From assembly GCA_029257695.1 (NCBI GenBank), contig JARIAU010000062.1, forward strand, positions 35,041 through 99,040: a DNA stretch of 64,000 nucleotides, given 5' to 3'. The notes below the pieces were generated by a model that was not told where the DNA came from, made no database searches, and saw only the letters and a list, made by a program, of their open reading frames with translations. Positions 9,830 through 19,908 of the stretch are shown here, piece after piece; position 1 is the first letter of the stretch; the number at the start of each line of letters is the position of its first letter. Source of the stretch: Oscillospiraceae bacterium (GTDB lineage Bacteria > Bacillota > Clostridia > Oscillospirales > Oscillospiraceae). Position numbers and translations under genes: made by a program.

Positions 9830-9926
9830 ATCATTCCATCCTTTCCACGACCTCGGATTGGTCATGCTGCTTTATCTTCATTTCAGTTGTCAGTATAACA
9901 AACATCATGTCCAATATAACGGACAA

Positions 9927-10784
9927 TCAACAAATTCCTTCCACGGCACGCCAGATATTCTGGGTATCCATGCGGGAATCGATTTCGCTGTAGCCCTGAT
10001 GCGCCAGCAGCTGTTCCACATCGTCTGCCTGATCGTATCCCACTTCAAACAGCAAGGTCCCACCGGGTTTGAGGGCTCGTTTCCATTTTTCGGCAATGCT
10101 GCGGTAGAACATCAGACCATCCTCTCCGCCATCCAACGCCAGCATCGGCTCGAAATCCCGGACTGAACGGTCCAGTCCCGGCAGATCCTCCGAACGAATG
10201 TAAGGCGGATTGGATACAATCAGGTCAAACATCCCATTCATTCCTCGGGGCTCCTGCAAGGCATCCGCCTGAAGACACATTACCTGCCGATTCAACCCAT
10301 TGCGCCGGGTGTTGATTCGGGCCACATGAAGGGCCTGCTCATTGATGTCTGCCAGCACCACTCGTGCTCCGGGGACCTGCGCTGCCACCGCCAGACCGAT
10401 GCATCCGCTTCCCGTGCAAAGATCCAGCACGCGGCAGCCTTCTCCGGCCCGCTGAGCAATCTCAATCGCCCACTCGGCAATCACTTCCGTATCCGCCCGG
10501 GGGATGAGCACATCCCGATTCACATCTAAAGTCAATCCATAGAATTCCCACTCACCGATCAGATACGCCGCCGGCTCGCCGTCCAAACGCCGCTCCACCA
10601 GTTCCTGCAATCGCTCCTCCACACCATCGTTGGCATACAGCTGAGCATCTGCATAAAATTGATTTCTGCTTTTTCCCGCCGCAAAACACAGCAGTTCTCG
10701 TGCCTCCAAACTGGCGCCCTCGATTTCGCTGTGTTTCAGCTGGCGTCGGGCATCCAGATAGAGTTCGTTATATGTTTTTGGCAT
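9927..10784 (-). CDS. prmC: Peptide chain release factor N5-glutamine methyltransferase
   Basis: VLDLCTGSGCIGLAVAAQVPGARVVLADI...FDLIVSNPPYIRSEDL. Confidence 0.95.
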   Translation of the reverse strand: MPKTYNELYLDARRQLKHSEIEGASLEARELLCFAAGKSRNQFYADAQLYANDGVEERLQELVERRLDGEPAAYLIGEWEFYGLTLDVNRDVLIPRADTEVIAEWAIEIAQRAGEGCRVLDLCTGSGCIGLAVAAQVPGARVVLADINEQALHVARINTRRNGLNRQVMCLQADALQEPRGMNGMFDLIVSNPPYIRSEDLPGLDRSVRDFEPMLALDGGEDGLMFYRSIAEKWKRALKPGGTLLFEVGYDQADDVEQLLAHQGYSEIDSRMDTQNIWRAVEGIC

Positions 10785-10821
10785 GAACACTTCCGCCTTA
10801 CTCTCTCATTTTTCTCTTAGA

Positions 10822-11793
10822 TCACCAAAGATCTGCTCCACGCTCTTCCGGAAGCACCTGCTTGAGGGACTCGATGCCCACTTCAATCATGGAATCATCC
10901 GGTTCGAAGGTGGTAAAATTCTGCATCCATAAACCGGGTTTCGTTGCCACCCGGGTAAACCAGTTGTCATGTCGCCCCACATAGCGGTTGATTTCATAGG
11001 CAATCCCAACGATCAGCGGAATCAGCAGCAGCTGGAGCAAAATCCGCACCAAAGTGTTGGGCGGCGTAACAAAGGTAAACAGCACACTGTAACACAGAAT
11101 GGCCAAAACAATGACCACAAACATAAAACTGGTGCCGCACCGTGGATGGTGACGGGGCATCTTACGCACATTTTCCACCGTCAGTTCCAAACCACGCTCA
11201 TAACAGAAAATGGTTTTATGCTCGGCTCCGTGGTAAGAGAACACCCGACGAATATCCTTCATCCGAGAAATCATCACCAGATAGACCAGAAAAATCCCCA
11301 CTCGGATGATACCCTCCAACAAGTTATAGGCCAGCACATTCATGGGCACTACCAAATTCAACAGTCCCACCAGTACTGTTGGCAACAGAAAAAACAGTCC
11401 CACAGAAAACGCCACTGCGGTCACCGTGGCAATCCCCACCAGCAGGCTGTCCAGCGTCTTACTGGACACATGTTTTTCCAGCCACCGTTCCAACTTGGAT
11501 GGTTCTCCCGCCTCCTCCGGATAGAAGTCTGCGGAATACATCAGAGCTTTCACACCTTCGATCATGGTGCCCAAAAAAGCAAACGCCCCCCGAATCAGCG
11601 GAATCCCGAGAATCGGATAATGTTCCTTCGTCAGTTTCAGCTCCTCCGTTTTCACCACCAGAGTACCATCCTGATCCCGAACCACTACGGACTGCTTCTC
11701 CGGCCCTCGCATATAAATACCTTCGATTAGAGCCTGCCCACCGATGGTGGTGCGAAAGCCGGACTGCTGTTCTTCCGAAATTTGCTTGGACAT
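10822..11793 (-). CDS. DUF1385 membrane protein
   Basis: GGQALIEGIYMRGPEKQSVVVR...FSYHGAEHKTIFCYERGLELTVENVRKMPRHHPRCGTSF; next to prmC. Confidence 0.9.
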   Translation of the reverse strand: MSKQISEEQQSGFRTTIGGQALIEGIYMRGPEKQSVVVRDQDGTLVVKTEELKLTKEHYPILGIPLIRGAFAFLGTMIEGVKALMYSADFYPEEAGEPSKLERWLEKHVSSKTLDSLLVGIATVTAVAFSVGLFFLLPTVLVGLLNLVVPMNVLAYNLLEGIIRVGIFLVYLVMISRMKDIRRVFSYHGAEHKTIFCYERGLELTVENVRKMPRHHPRCGTSFMFVVIVLAILCYSVLFTFVTPPNTLVRILLQLLLIPLIVGIAYEINRYVGRHDNWFTRVATKPGLWMQNFTTFEPDDSMIEVGIESLKQVLPEERGADLW

Positions 11794-11865
11794 ATGGGTT
11801 TCCTTTCTCATTGAATCTTGCTTCAGTTTATCAAACACTTGTTCTATTTTCAAGTGTTTTCTTTG

Positions 11866-13506
11866 TCAATCTTCCCGTGTCTCTTTTGGAACTTCGGTCG
11901 TCTCCTCGACCCGCTCCTCCGAGTCCTCGGCAGGGGTCGTCTGCTCCACAGCAGGAGCTTCCGTTTCCTCCGGCAAAGGAGCTGCCAGCGTCACCGCTGC
12001 CGGTGTCGGTGCCGGAGCAGGAGTTGCCGTACTCTTGGGCAGCAGGATGGTCACCACGCAGCCTGTACCATCCGTGGCGTTGGTGATATCCAACCGACCA
12101 CCATGGCGCTGAATGATCTCATCACAGACTGCCAACCCAATTCCGTTGCCTCTGGCCTTGGAAGAGCCTTTATAGAACTTTTCCTTAATATGGGGAAGAT
12201 CTTTTTCCGGAACACCCGGACCATAATCCCGGATGACAATGGCCACATAGCCTTCTTCTTCACCAATGGTGGTGTCGATTCGTTTTCCAGCTCCGCCATG
12301 CTTGGCTGCATTGTCCAACAGATTGGAGAACACCTGGCGCAGCCGCTCCGGATCACCCGGCAACGGCGCAAAATCCCGCTCCGGTTCCTGATAATTCAGC
12401 GTGATGTCCTCTTTGCGGTAAAACTCCCGGTATGTATACACCGCATCCTCAAACTCTGCCTGAATGTCGATCATTTCCACATTCAGATTAAATCGGCCGT
12501 CTTCAATGCGGGAAAATTCCAACAACTCCTCCACCATTTTGGTCAAACGGTGGGACTCACTCACAATAATATTCAGGCCCTTTCGGAAGTCCTGTGCATT
12601 GTCCAACTTGCCGGAAATCAGCGTTTCACCCCAGCCATTGATGGCCGTCAGTGGTGTGCGCAGCTCATGGGACACAGAGGAAATGAATTCCCGCTTCATC
12701 TGTTCATTCTGACGGATGCGAGTGGACATATCGTTGATGGCATCCAACAGGTCTCCGATCTCATCGTCATATTCTTTCTCCAGTTGAATCCCGTAATACC
12801 CCGATGCAATGCGTTTTGCGGTTTCCGTAATGCCCGCCATCGGCTCAATAATCGAGCGGACAAAAAGCATATTGATCACATAGGTCATCAGAATCACAAA
12901 CAGCGCTCCGGTCAGCACCAAGGTGATAAGAAAGCCCAGCTGGTGATCCATCGGCCCCAAACTGGTGACCAAACGCATAATGGCTTTGATTTCTCCATTG
13001 AAGGTGATCGGCGCAGACACGGTCATAATATGCTCACCGGTGGCAGGATCCTTGCCTGTCCACGGCGCCATCTGGCCAGTGGCCAAAACTTGCATAATGT
13101 CCGGAGTACCGGGTTTGCTGCCCGCCATCAGCCCAAAAGAGGATAACTGAACACTGGGCTGCTCCTCCACGGACAAAAACTGCAATTCCAGCTGATCTTT
13201 TTCATCAAAGTCCCGAATATACGAGCGGGCCATCCATTCAAATTCCTGTTCCGATGTGGCGTAACTGGTAAAAAAGTCGCTCACCGTCTGGGCCTTGGTT
13301 TCCAGACCGGACAACATGGAGGCATGGTAATAATTGACCACACCCAATATCACGGCAATTGCCATTCCAAGCATGATGACCATGACCGCCATGAAGCTGT
13401 TTCGCATCCAGCGGTTACGGATCCCCCGCACACGCAACCGATGGCCCAAGTGCTTCAGATGTACTTTTTCCTTCTGCTCCAGTTCCGGCTTCTCCTGTTC
13501 CGGCAT
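11866..13506 (-). CDS. Sensor histidine kinase (HAMP-HisKA-HATPase) with Ala/Pro/Glu-rich C-terminal tail
   Basis: FISSVSHELRTPLTAINGWGETL; HATPase NLLDNAAKHG, RDYGPGVPEKDLP, GNGIGLAVCDEII. Confidence 0.93.
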   Translation of the reverse strand: MPEQEKPELEQKEKVHLKHLGHRLRVRGIRNRWMRNSFMAVMVIMLGMAIAVILGVVNYYHASMLSGLETKAQTVSDFFTSYATSEQEFEWMARSYIRDFDEKDQLELQFLSVEEQPSVQLSSFGLMAGSKPGTPDIMQVLATGQMAPWTGKDPATGEHIMTVSAPITFNGEIKAIMRLVTSLGPMDHQLGFLITLVLTGALFVILMTYVINMLFVRSIIEPMAGITETAKRIASGYYGIQLEKEYDDEIGDLLDAINDMSTRIRQNEQMKREFISSVSHELRTPLTAINGWGETLISGKLDNAQDFRKGLNIIVSESHRLTKMVEELLEFSRIEDGRFNLNVEMIDIQAEFEDAVYTYREFYRKEDITLNYQEPERDFAPLPGDPERLRQVFSNLLDNAAKHGGAGKRIDTTIGEEEGYVAIVIRDYGPGVPEKDLPHIKEKFYKGSSKARGNGIGLAVCDEIIQRHGGRLDITNATDGTGCVVTILLPKSTATPAPAPTPAAVTLAAPLPEETEAPAVEQTTPAEDSEERVEETTEVPKETRED

Positions 13507-13546
13507 GGCGCTCACCTCTCTGTTCGTTCGTGCTGCTCCGCTTCCA

Positions 13547-14233
13547 TCAGAAGCCCCACTTGTATCCATATCCCCAGACCGTAGTGATATAGGTGGGGCT
13601 GGTGGGGTCATCCTCCACCTTGATCCGGAGGCGGCGGATATTCACATCCACGATTTTCACTTCTCCGTAATAATCCCGACCCCAGACCGACTCCAGAATC
13701 TCATCTCGGGACAGTGCCTTTCCGGGATTGTCCATAAACAGCTTCATGACACTGTACTCCACCTGCGTCAGCTTGATCCGCACTCCATTCTTCTCCAAGG
13801 TCCGATTGCGGGTGTTCAGCAGGAAAGGCGGCTGCGAAATTTCCCCATTATCTGCCGACGCATCGCCGCCGGCACGACGGTAAAGCGCATCCACACGAGC
13901 CGTCAGTTCTGCCGGAGAGAACGGCTTGGTCACATAGTCATCCGCACCGGTCATCAATCCGGTAACTTTATCCATTTCCTGCGACCGAGCCGTCAACATA
14001 ATAATGCCGATTTTGGCATCGGTGCCCCGAATCCGGCGGCACACTTCAAATCCATCAATGCCGGGCAGCATCACATCCAGCAATGCCACCTTCACATCCG
14101 GATTGCGTTTGAGCTTTTCCAGCGCTTCTTCTCCGCTGGCTGCCTCGATCGTATCGTAACCGGCACGCTTCAGGTTAATGACCACAAAGCTGCGGATATT
14201 ATCCTCATCTTCCAGGACCAGAACTTTCTTCAT
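13547..14233 (-). CDS. OmpR/PhoB-type response regulator
   Basis: MKKVLVLEDEDNIRSFVVINL...ALLDVMLPGIDG; C-terminal winged helix ESVWGRDYYGEVKIVDVNIRRLRIKVEDDP. Confidence 0.95.
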   Translation of the reverse strand: MKKVLVLEDEDNIRSFVVINLKRAGYDTIEAASGEEALEKLKRNPDVKVALLDVMLPGIDGFEVCRRIRGTDAKIGIIMLTARSQEMDKVTGLMTGADDYVTKPFSPAELTARVDALYRRAGGDASADNGEISQPPFLLNTRNRTLEKNGVRIKLTQVEYSVMKLFMDNPGKALSRDEILESVWGRDYYGEVKIVDVNIRRLRIKVEDDPTSPTYITTVWGYGYKWGF

Positions 14234-14255
14234 GATGTTGTCCTCCTTTATTCAC

Positions 14256-15587
14256 TCAATCATTTGACCAATCGTTCATAATCAGATAGAACCGGGCCTG
14301 CACATCAAATTCGGTCAGCCCAATCGCATCCTCGTCCAACAGCAGTTCTGCCGAGTAGGTCGCCTCTGCATCCTCGGCCAGCAGGAACCGTGCACCCATC
14401 TCTGCTCGGCTTTCCCGATTGTCACCGGTGTTTTTATGGATGGCTAGGAACGGGATCTCCTCCCCGGTTTCCTCATCCAAATGACAGAAGGTCATGCTTC
14501 GCTCCACCGTAGAACCAGTGTTTGCCTCTTCCCGAAGCACCGTCAGGCTCTGGATCCACTCATCCGGTAAAACGAAGTACCACCCGTCAGCCGTGTTGTG
14601 GATGGTGTAACAAGCCGTCCGTTTCTTTCCATCCAGATCATACTGCACCCAGTCCATGGCATTGTTTCCGGATGTCAGCGGCCGTGGAATCGGAATCTCC
14701 ATCGCCAAATCATCATTGATGTCCTTGATGTCCGGCTGGACCAGATGGCTGGTGTCGCTATCCCCTACCACTGGGTCCAGTGTGATATTGGTCAGGATGC
14801 CTTCCCGCAGGGCCAGAATATCACAAATCAGATAAATGTGATTTTCTCTCCGGAATCCGTTCACATAGAGGGCCGGATCACCGCCCTGCAGGTAGCCATA
14901 GGTGACACTGTCCAGTGCCTCTACCGAAGCGGACATAGGAACCGAGTTGACCTCCATCATGGTGCCTTCGCTCCAATCATAGTAGGTCGCCACATTGCCG
15001 CCATCTTCCGGATTGTTCATCTGAATGGAGATGATTTCTTCCTGTCCGTCCTGGTCCAGATCCGTGACAGAATATCGGGTATAACTGGATGTGGTCATCA
15101 GCTGGGTCAGATTCCCGTTTTCCAGCGAATACGCAGACAAGGCATATACTGTACCGGAAATACGCCAACCCACCACCAACTCCTTAGTCGGTGTATCGTT
15201 CAGCTGACAGTACACCACCGAATTGATGGCATCGCCGTCACTTTCAATCTGTCCAGCCAGCTCATAACCGTTTTCGGCGTCACCACGGAAAATGCAGATT
15301 TTCAGCGGATGATCTTTTGCACCGCTCTCACGAAAAAAAGCCACCGCTTCGTCCACTCCGTCGCCATCCAGATCCTCCAGCTGCACAGACTGGGTGTTGT
15401 TGCCGGACAGCGGAGCGGCATACTCGTACCCGCTCTTCAGCAGTGCATCCAGGTTCCCCTGCAAGCTTTCATACTGCGGGGTAGGTTTCGGCAGCTGATA
15501 CAGCTCATCCGGAGATTTCAGACCACATCCGGTCAGCACCACCAACAGCATCGCCGCCAGCATTAAAAATCTCACTTTTTTCTTCAT
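14256..15587 (-). CDS. Uncharacterised lipoprotein with FG-GAP/VCBS-like repeats
   Basis: Lipobox MLLVVLTGCG; repeated DLDGDGVDEAVAFF / DLDQDGQEEIISI motifs. Confidence 0.75.
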   Translation of the reverse strand: MKKKVRFLMLAAMLLVVLTGCGLKSPDELYQLPKPTPQYESLQGNLDALLKSGYEYAAPLSGNNTQSVQLEDLDGDGVDEAVAFFRESGAKDHPLKICIFRGDAENGYELAGQIESDGDAINSVVYCQLNDTPTKELVVGWRISGTVYALSAYSLENGNLTQLMTTSSYTRYSVTDLDQDGQEEIISIQMNNPEDGGNVATYYDWSEGTMMEVNSVPMSASVEALDSVTYGYLQGGDPALYVNGFRRENHIYLICDILALREGILTNITLDPVVGDSDTSHLVQPDIKDINDDLAMEIPIPRPLTSGNNAMDWVQYDLDGKKRTACYTIHNTADGWYFVLPDEWIQSLTVLREEANTGSTVERSMTFCHLDEETGEEIPFLAIHKNTGDNRESRAEMGARFLLAEDAEATYSAELLLDEDAIGLTEFDVQARFYLIMNDWSND

Positions 15588-15812
15588 GCGGTCTGCCTCC
15601 CTGAGCATAAAATTCCAGAAAACATTATATCACATACATTGGAAGATAGATAGTGCTTTTTCTTGTATTCCATCGGTTTTCCTGCCGTTTTTTGCGTCTT
15701 TCCTTACGCATCTGTCACGCAGACACGACCTCTTCGCAGAAAGTTTTTGATCTTCACAGATTTTCCTCTTGCCAATTCCAAAATTATCTTGTATAATAAA
15801 CTTGCTTTCCAT

Positions 15813-15899
15813 GCCGGTGTGATGGAATTGGTAGACGTAGTGGACTCAAAATCCACCGCCAGCGATGGCGTACCGGTTCGACTCCGGTCACCGGCACCA
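15813..15899 (+). tRNA. tRNA-Leu (anticodon CAA), CCA encoded
   Basis: Acceptor GCCGGTG/CACCGGC, GGTTCGACTCC T-arm, anticodon loop CTCAAAA, variable arm. Confidence 0.95.
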
Positions 15900-15903
15900 A
15901 AGC

Positions 15904-15937
15904 AATCCCCTCGGGTTGTAAACCCGAGGGGATTTTT
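15904..15937 (+). terminator. Terminator after tRNA-Leu
   Basis: ATCCCCTCGGGTT-GTA-AACCCGAGGGGAT followed by TTTTT. Confidence 0.9.
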
Positions 15938-15952
15938 GTATTTCTGTAGGAA

Positions 15953-15990
15953 CACCCCCGTTTGCCTGTAACCACAGACAAACGGGGGTG
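15953..15990 (-). terminator. Hairpin downstream of YitT-family gene
   Basis: CACCCCCGTTTGCCTGT...ACAGACAAACGGGGGTG. Confidence 0.75.
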
Positions 15991-15996
15991 CACGCT

Positions 15997-16860
15997 TCAA
16001 AGCGAATCTTGGGAATACCGGGCAAAGCCGTCTCCCAGAACTTGATGACTCTCCTGCAGGATGATAAAGGCATTTGGATCGATCTTAACCACCAGCTCCT
16101 TCAAATCCGCTACCTGCTGGCGTTTAATGGCCGTCAGAATCACTTTGGTATCTTTCCCACTGTACGAGCCTTGCCCGTAGAGATATGTGACACCCCGATA
16201 CAGTTTACTTCCAATGACCTGTGCCACCTCATCGTATTTTGAGGTGACGATCAGCGCCACCTTGGAGTAATCAAAGTGGTACACCACCGCATCCATCAAC
16301 TGAGAGCAGCAGAACAGCGTGATGCCACAATACAGCAGGGTTGCGGCATTGCGGAAGGTAACTGCAGTCAGCAGAATAATCATACCGTCCAACACCATAA
16401 AAATCTTGCCCAGCGGGACATGGCGGAAATGCTGCTTGAGCAGCCGCACCGCAATATCAGCTCCACCGGTGGAGGCCCCGGACAAAAACACCAGTCCGCT
16501 GCCCAGGCCACAGAGCAATCCTCCATACAGCGCCCCCAGCATAGGATCGGTCACAAAATCCGGCAGCAGTTCAAAGAGCTCCACAAACACGGACAACGCC
16601 ACCGACCCAATGAGCGATCCCACAAAAAACTTCCGACCGATTTTCTTCCAACCGATCAGAAATAACGGGATGTTTGCAAGCAGTGTGACCCAACCGACGC
16701 TGCCAAATCCGGTCAATTCAACCACGATCATCGCAAGGCCGCTCAAGCCGCCGGCGTTCAAGTCATTGGGCACTAAAAACAGATCAAATCCCAAAGCGAA
16801 AATCGCACAGCCACATATGATTTTGGTGACCCAAATCACGACTTTCCCTGTTTTTTTCAC
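15997..16860 (-). CDS. YitT family membrane protein (DUF161/DUF2179), GTG start proposed
   Basis: VWVTKIICGCAIFALGFDLFLVPNDLNAGGLSGLAMIV; C-terminal DUF2179 YDEVAQVIGSKLYRGVTYLYGQGSYSGKDTKVILTAIKRQQVADLKELV. Confidence 0.9.
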   Translation of the reverse strand: MKKTGKVVIWVTKIICGCAIFALGFDLFLVPNDLNAGGLSGLAMIVVELTGFGSVGWVTLLANIPLFLIGWKKIGRKFFVGSLIGSVALSVFVELFELLPDFVTDPMLGALYGGLLCGLGSGLVFLSGASTGGADIAVRLLKQHFRHVPLGKIFMVLDGMIILLTAVTFRNAATLLYCGITLFCCSQLMDAVVYHFDYSKVALIVTSKYDEVAQVIGSKLYRGVTYLYGQGSYSGKDTKVILTAIKRQQVADLKELVVKIDPNAFIILQESHQVLGDGFARYSQDSL

Positions 16861-16966
16861 GCTACCATCCCTTTCGTCGTTTTTTGCACAGTCTTTCCAT
16901 TGCAGGCACTGCACCTTCCCTGTACACAACTACAAAATCCTACGCCGTTCCATCCGGTGTGGTGCG

Positions 16967-17344
16967 TTATCCTGCCAATCGCTTCCGCCGAGTCCACCAA
17001 CACCAGAGGTGACCTCCCAGCACACCAACCACCCCGGGTATCAAGGTCAGAAGCAAAAGGACCGGCTCCCAAATCTGAAATACCGCAATGGGCAATGTCC
17101 AATAAAACAGCGCATACAGCACCGGGGTCACCCACTTGAACCATCCGGTTCCGCAAGCAACCCAAGCACACCCTGCCAGCGCGGCCAGCGGCTGCACCAA
17201 GTAAAAGGAAAGCAGGCTATAGCCCATCATATCACTCGGAGAGAGAACACGGCTCATCCCGTACAGCACCACCCAAATCACTGCCACCGGCGGCAGGGTC
17301 AGCATCCATCGCTGCTGAGATGTTTGCTTCGATTGATGTTTCAT
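16967..17344 (-). CDS. Hypothetical multi-pass membrane protein
   Basis: About four predicted hydrophobic segments; SD-like AGGAGG upstream of ATG. Confidence 0.6.
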   Translation of the reverse strand: MKHQSKQTSQQRWMLTLPPVAVIWVVLYGMSRVLSPSDMMGYSLLSFYLVQPLAALAGCAWVACGTGWFKWVTPVLYALFYWTLPIAVFQIWEPVLLLLTLIPGVVGVLGGHLWCWWTRRKRLAG

Positions 17345-17480
17345 TCTGCTTCCTCCTTAGATTCCAAGTTCCACACGGCAGAAGTTCCATTCTGTTCCAG
17401 TTTATAGTGTTATTATACTCGCTTTTTTCAGTCGCTTCAATCTCTACTTTCCTTTGTTCTGTCTCCTTCTCCAGCCGAAA

Positions 17481-17518
17481 AAAGGCCCACGCACTTCTCT
17501 GGGTGCGTGGGCCTTTTT
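17481..17518 (-). terminator. Terminator of the first ABC importer operon
   Basis: AAAGGCCCACGCAC...GTGCGTGGGCCTTT hairpin. Confidence 0.85.
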
Positions 17519-17529
17519 CATTGATTTGT

Positions 17530-18264
17530 TTACTCTGCCGCTGCCAAAAGCTGGCGGGTATAGGGATGCTGCGGATGATCGAACAATTCCTCTACATCAT
17601 TTTGTTCCACGATCACACCATTCTTCATCACCATCACTCGATGGCACAACTGATACACCACATTCAGATCATGACTGATCAACAGATAGCTCAAGCCAAA
17701 ATCCCTCTGCAGCTGCACCAAAAGCTCCAAGATCTGGGCCTGAATGGTCACATCCAAGGCACTGACCGGTTCGTCGGCAATCACCAATCCCGGCCGAGCA
17801 ATCACCGCACAGGCGATGCTCACCCGCTGCCGCTGTCCTCCGGACAGCTCGTGCGGTTTGCGCTTGGCGTATTCCGCTCCCAGTCCGATGCGGTCCAGCA
17901 TATCCAGCACTGCCATTTTTCGTTCACTGCGATTCAGTTTCCCCTGCATCCGGAGGGGCTCTTCCAAGATCCAGCCAATGGTCCTGGCCGGATTCAGGCT
18001 GCTGTACGGGTCCTGAAACACCATTTGAGGGCGCTCGGTATAGTGGTGAATTTCCCCCTGATAGTCCCGATTCAACCCCAGCAGAGTACGGCAAAGGGTG
18101 GTTTTTCCGCTGCCCGACTCTCCCACCAGCCCCACGATCTCTCCCCGACCAATCTGAAAACTCACATCGTGAAGCACCTGACGGCGGTGCGCCTTGCGTG
18201 GAACCCCTGCCATCTCATCGGTATAAAACGAGTTCAGTCCCCGCACTTCTAAAACCGGTTCCAC
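17530..18264 (-). CDS. Peptide/nickel-type ABC transporter ATP-binding protein (DppF/OppF-like)
   Basis: Walker [44 protein letters not shown]. Confidence 0.93.
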   Translation of the reverse strand: MEPVLEVRGLNSFYTDEMAGVPRKAHRRQVLHDVSFQIGRGEIVGLVGESGSGKTTLCRTLLGLNRDYQGEIHHYTERPQMVFQDPYSSLNPARTIGWILEEPLRMQGKLNRSERKMAVLDMLDRIGLGAEYAKRKPHELSGGQRQRVSIACAVIARPGLVIADEPVSALDVTIQAQILELLVQLQRDFGLSYLLISHDLNVVYQLCHRVMVMKNGVIVEQNDVEELFDHPQHPYTRQLLAAAE

Positions 18265-18278
18265 TTAGCTCCCTCCCC

Positions 18279-19070
18279 TCAAATCAGTCGATGTTCCCGT
18301 GTGGGAATGGCAGCAATCAACTTCCGGGTGTATTCTGCCTTGGGTTGGCGGAACACCGATTCCACCTCCCCTTCTTCCACCAGGTGCCCTCGCTGCATCA
18401 CTGCCACACGGCTGCAAAGCTTACGGACTACCTGTAGGTTGTGACTGATAAACAAAATCGACATTCCCGTCTCCCGGTTCAGCTTTTTCAGCAGGGTCAG
18501 AATCTGACCCTGGATGGTCACATCCAGTGCTGTGGTAGGCTCATCCGCCAAAAGCAGCTTGGGCCGCAGCACAATCGCCGCCGCAATCATAACCCGCTGG
18601 AGCATACCGCCGGACAACTGATGTGGGTACTTCTCGTAAATTCCGGCCGGATCCGGCAGATCAACCTCTTCCATAGCTTCAAGTGCCCGCTGTTTTCGTT
18701 CCTTAGCAGACAGTTTGGTATGGATGCGGAGACTCTCCTCCACTTGCGGTCCGATCCGCATCAGCGGGTCCAGACTGGTCATCGGCTCTTGAAAAACCAC
18801 CGCAATTTCGTTTCCCCGAATGGCCCGCAGCTCCCGCTCCGAGCATTGCAGCACCTCTTTTCCATCCAAAGTGATGCTGCCATCGACCTCTGCGCTGCGT
18901 TCCGGCAGCAAGCCGCTGACACACATGGCAGTCACGGTCTTCCCACTGCCCGATTCCCCGACCAAACCAAGAATTTCTCCCGGGGCAATGGAAAACGACA
19001 CCCCATCCACTGCCATGCGATCTTTGTCCGCACGATAAAAGTGGACACGCAGATTTTTTACTTCCAACAT
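18279..19070 (-). CDS. Peptide/nickel-type ABC transporter ATP-binding protein (DppD/OppD-like)
   Basis: [52 protein letters not shown]. Confidence 0.93.
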   Translation of the reverse strand: MLEVKNLRVHFYRADKDRMAVDGVSFSIAPGEILGLVGESGSGKTVTAMCVSGLLPERSAEVDGSITLDGKEVLQCSERELRAIRGNEIAVVFQEPMTSLDPLMRIGPQVEESLRIHTKLSAKERKQRALEAMEEVDLPDPAGIYEKYPHQLSGGMLQRVMIAAAIVLRPKLLLADEPTTALDVTIQGQILTLLKKLNRETGMSILFISHNLQVVRKLCSRVAVMQRGHLVEEGEVESVFRQPKAEYTRKLIAAIPTREHRLI

Positions 19071-19086
19071 TGCCGTCTTCCTCCTC

Positions 19087-19893
19087 TCACCGCCGCCAAT
19101 CGGTCTGCTGCAGTCCTTCCGCAAGCAGACTGAATCCCAGCATCATCAGCACAATGGTTCCGCCCACACTCAAGGCATACCACGGGGCACTGTTGAGGTA
19201 GGTCTGGCTTTCACTCAGCATAGAGCCAAGGCTCGCCTGCGGCGGCTGGATGCCGATCCCGAGGAAACTCATGCTGGCCTCACTCAGCATGGCATTGTTC
19301 AGTCCAATGCTGACCGCCGGGAGCAAAACCGGCAAGGTGTTGGGGAGAATATGCAAGAACATCAGCCGCAGATCTCCCACCCCCATCAATTTGGCGCTTT
19401 TGACATAATTCAAATGACGGCATCGGGCAAACTCTCCCCGTACCACACGGGCAAAACTGGGAATAAACAGCACACCCAATGCCAAAATGATGTTGTAGGT
19501 TCCTCCCCCCACGACGCTAATGATAACAAGCGCCAACAAAATGGCCGGGAAGGCTGTGATCGAATCACAAATCCGGGTAAGGATCAAATCCGGAATTCCT
19601 CCGTAGTAGCCGCAAAAGCTGCCGATCAGAATGCCAAACACACTTCCAATCAGCACCACACAGAGCGCAATCAGCAGACTGGTTCCGGCCCCTTCCAAAA
19701 TACGGCTGAATAAATCCCGTCCGAACTGATCGGTCCCCAGCCAGTGGGCAGCGCTGGGGGGCTGCCGTTTTGCTGCTGCATCCATCATTGTTGTGGAATA
19801 GGGGGTCCAGACAAAGCCCAGTAAAATCAATGCAGTTACAACACCGGACAGGGCTCCGCCCACCCAGACAAAGGGATGTTTCGTTCGTTTCAT
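19087..19893 (-). CDS. ABC transporter permease (DppC/OppC-like)
   Basis: HWLGTDQFGRDLFSRILEGAGTSLLIAL; BPD_transp_1 EAA region. Confidence 0.93.
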   Translation of the reverse strand: MKRTKHPFVWVGGALSGVVTALILLGFVWTPYSTTMMDAAAKRQPPSAAHWLGTDQFGRDLFSRILEGAGTSLLIALCVVLIGSVFGILIGSFCGYYGGIPDLILTRICDSITAFPAILLALVIISVVGGGTYNIILALGVLFIPSFARVVRGEFARCRHLNYVKSAKLMGVGDLRLMFLHILPNTLPVLLPAVSIGLNNAMLSEASMSFLGIGIQPPQASLGSMLSESQTYLNSAPWYALSVGGTIVLMMLGFSLLAEGLQQTDWRR

Positions 19894-19908
19894 GATGTTC
19901 CCCCTTTC

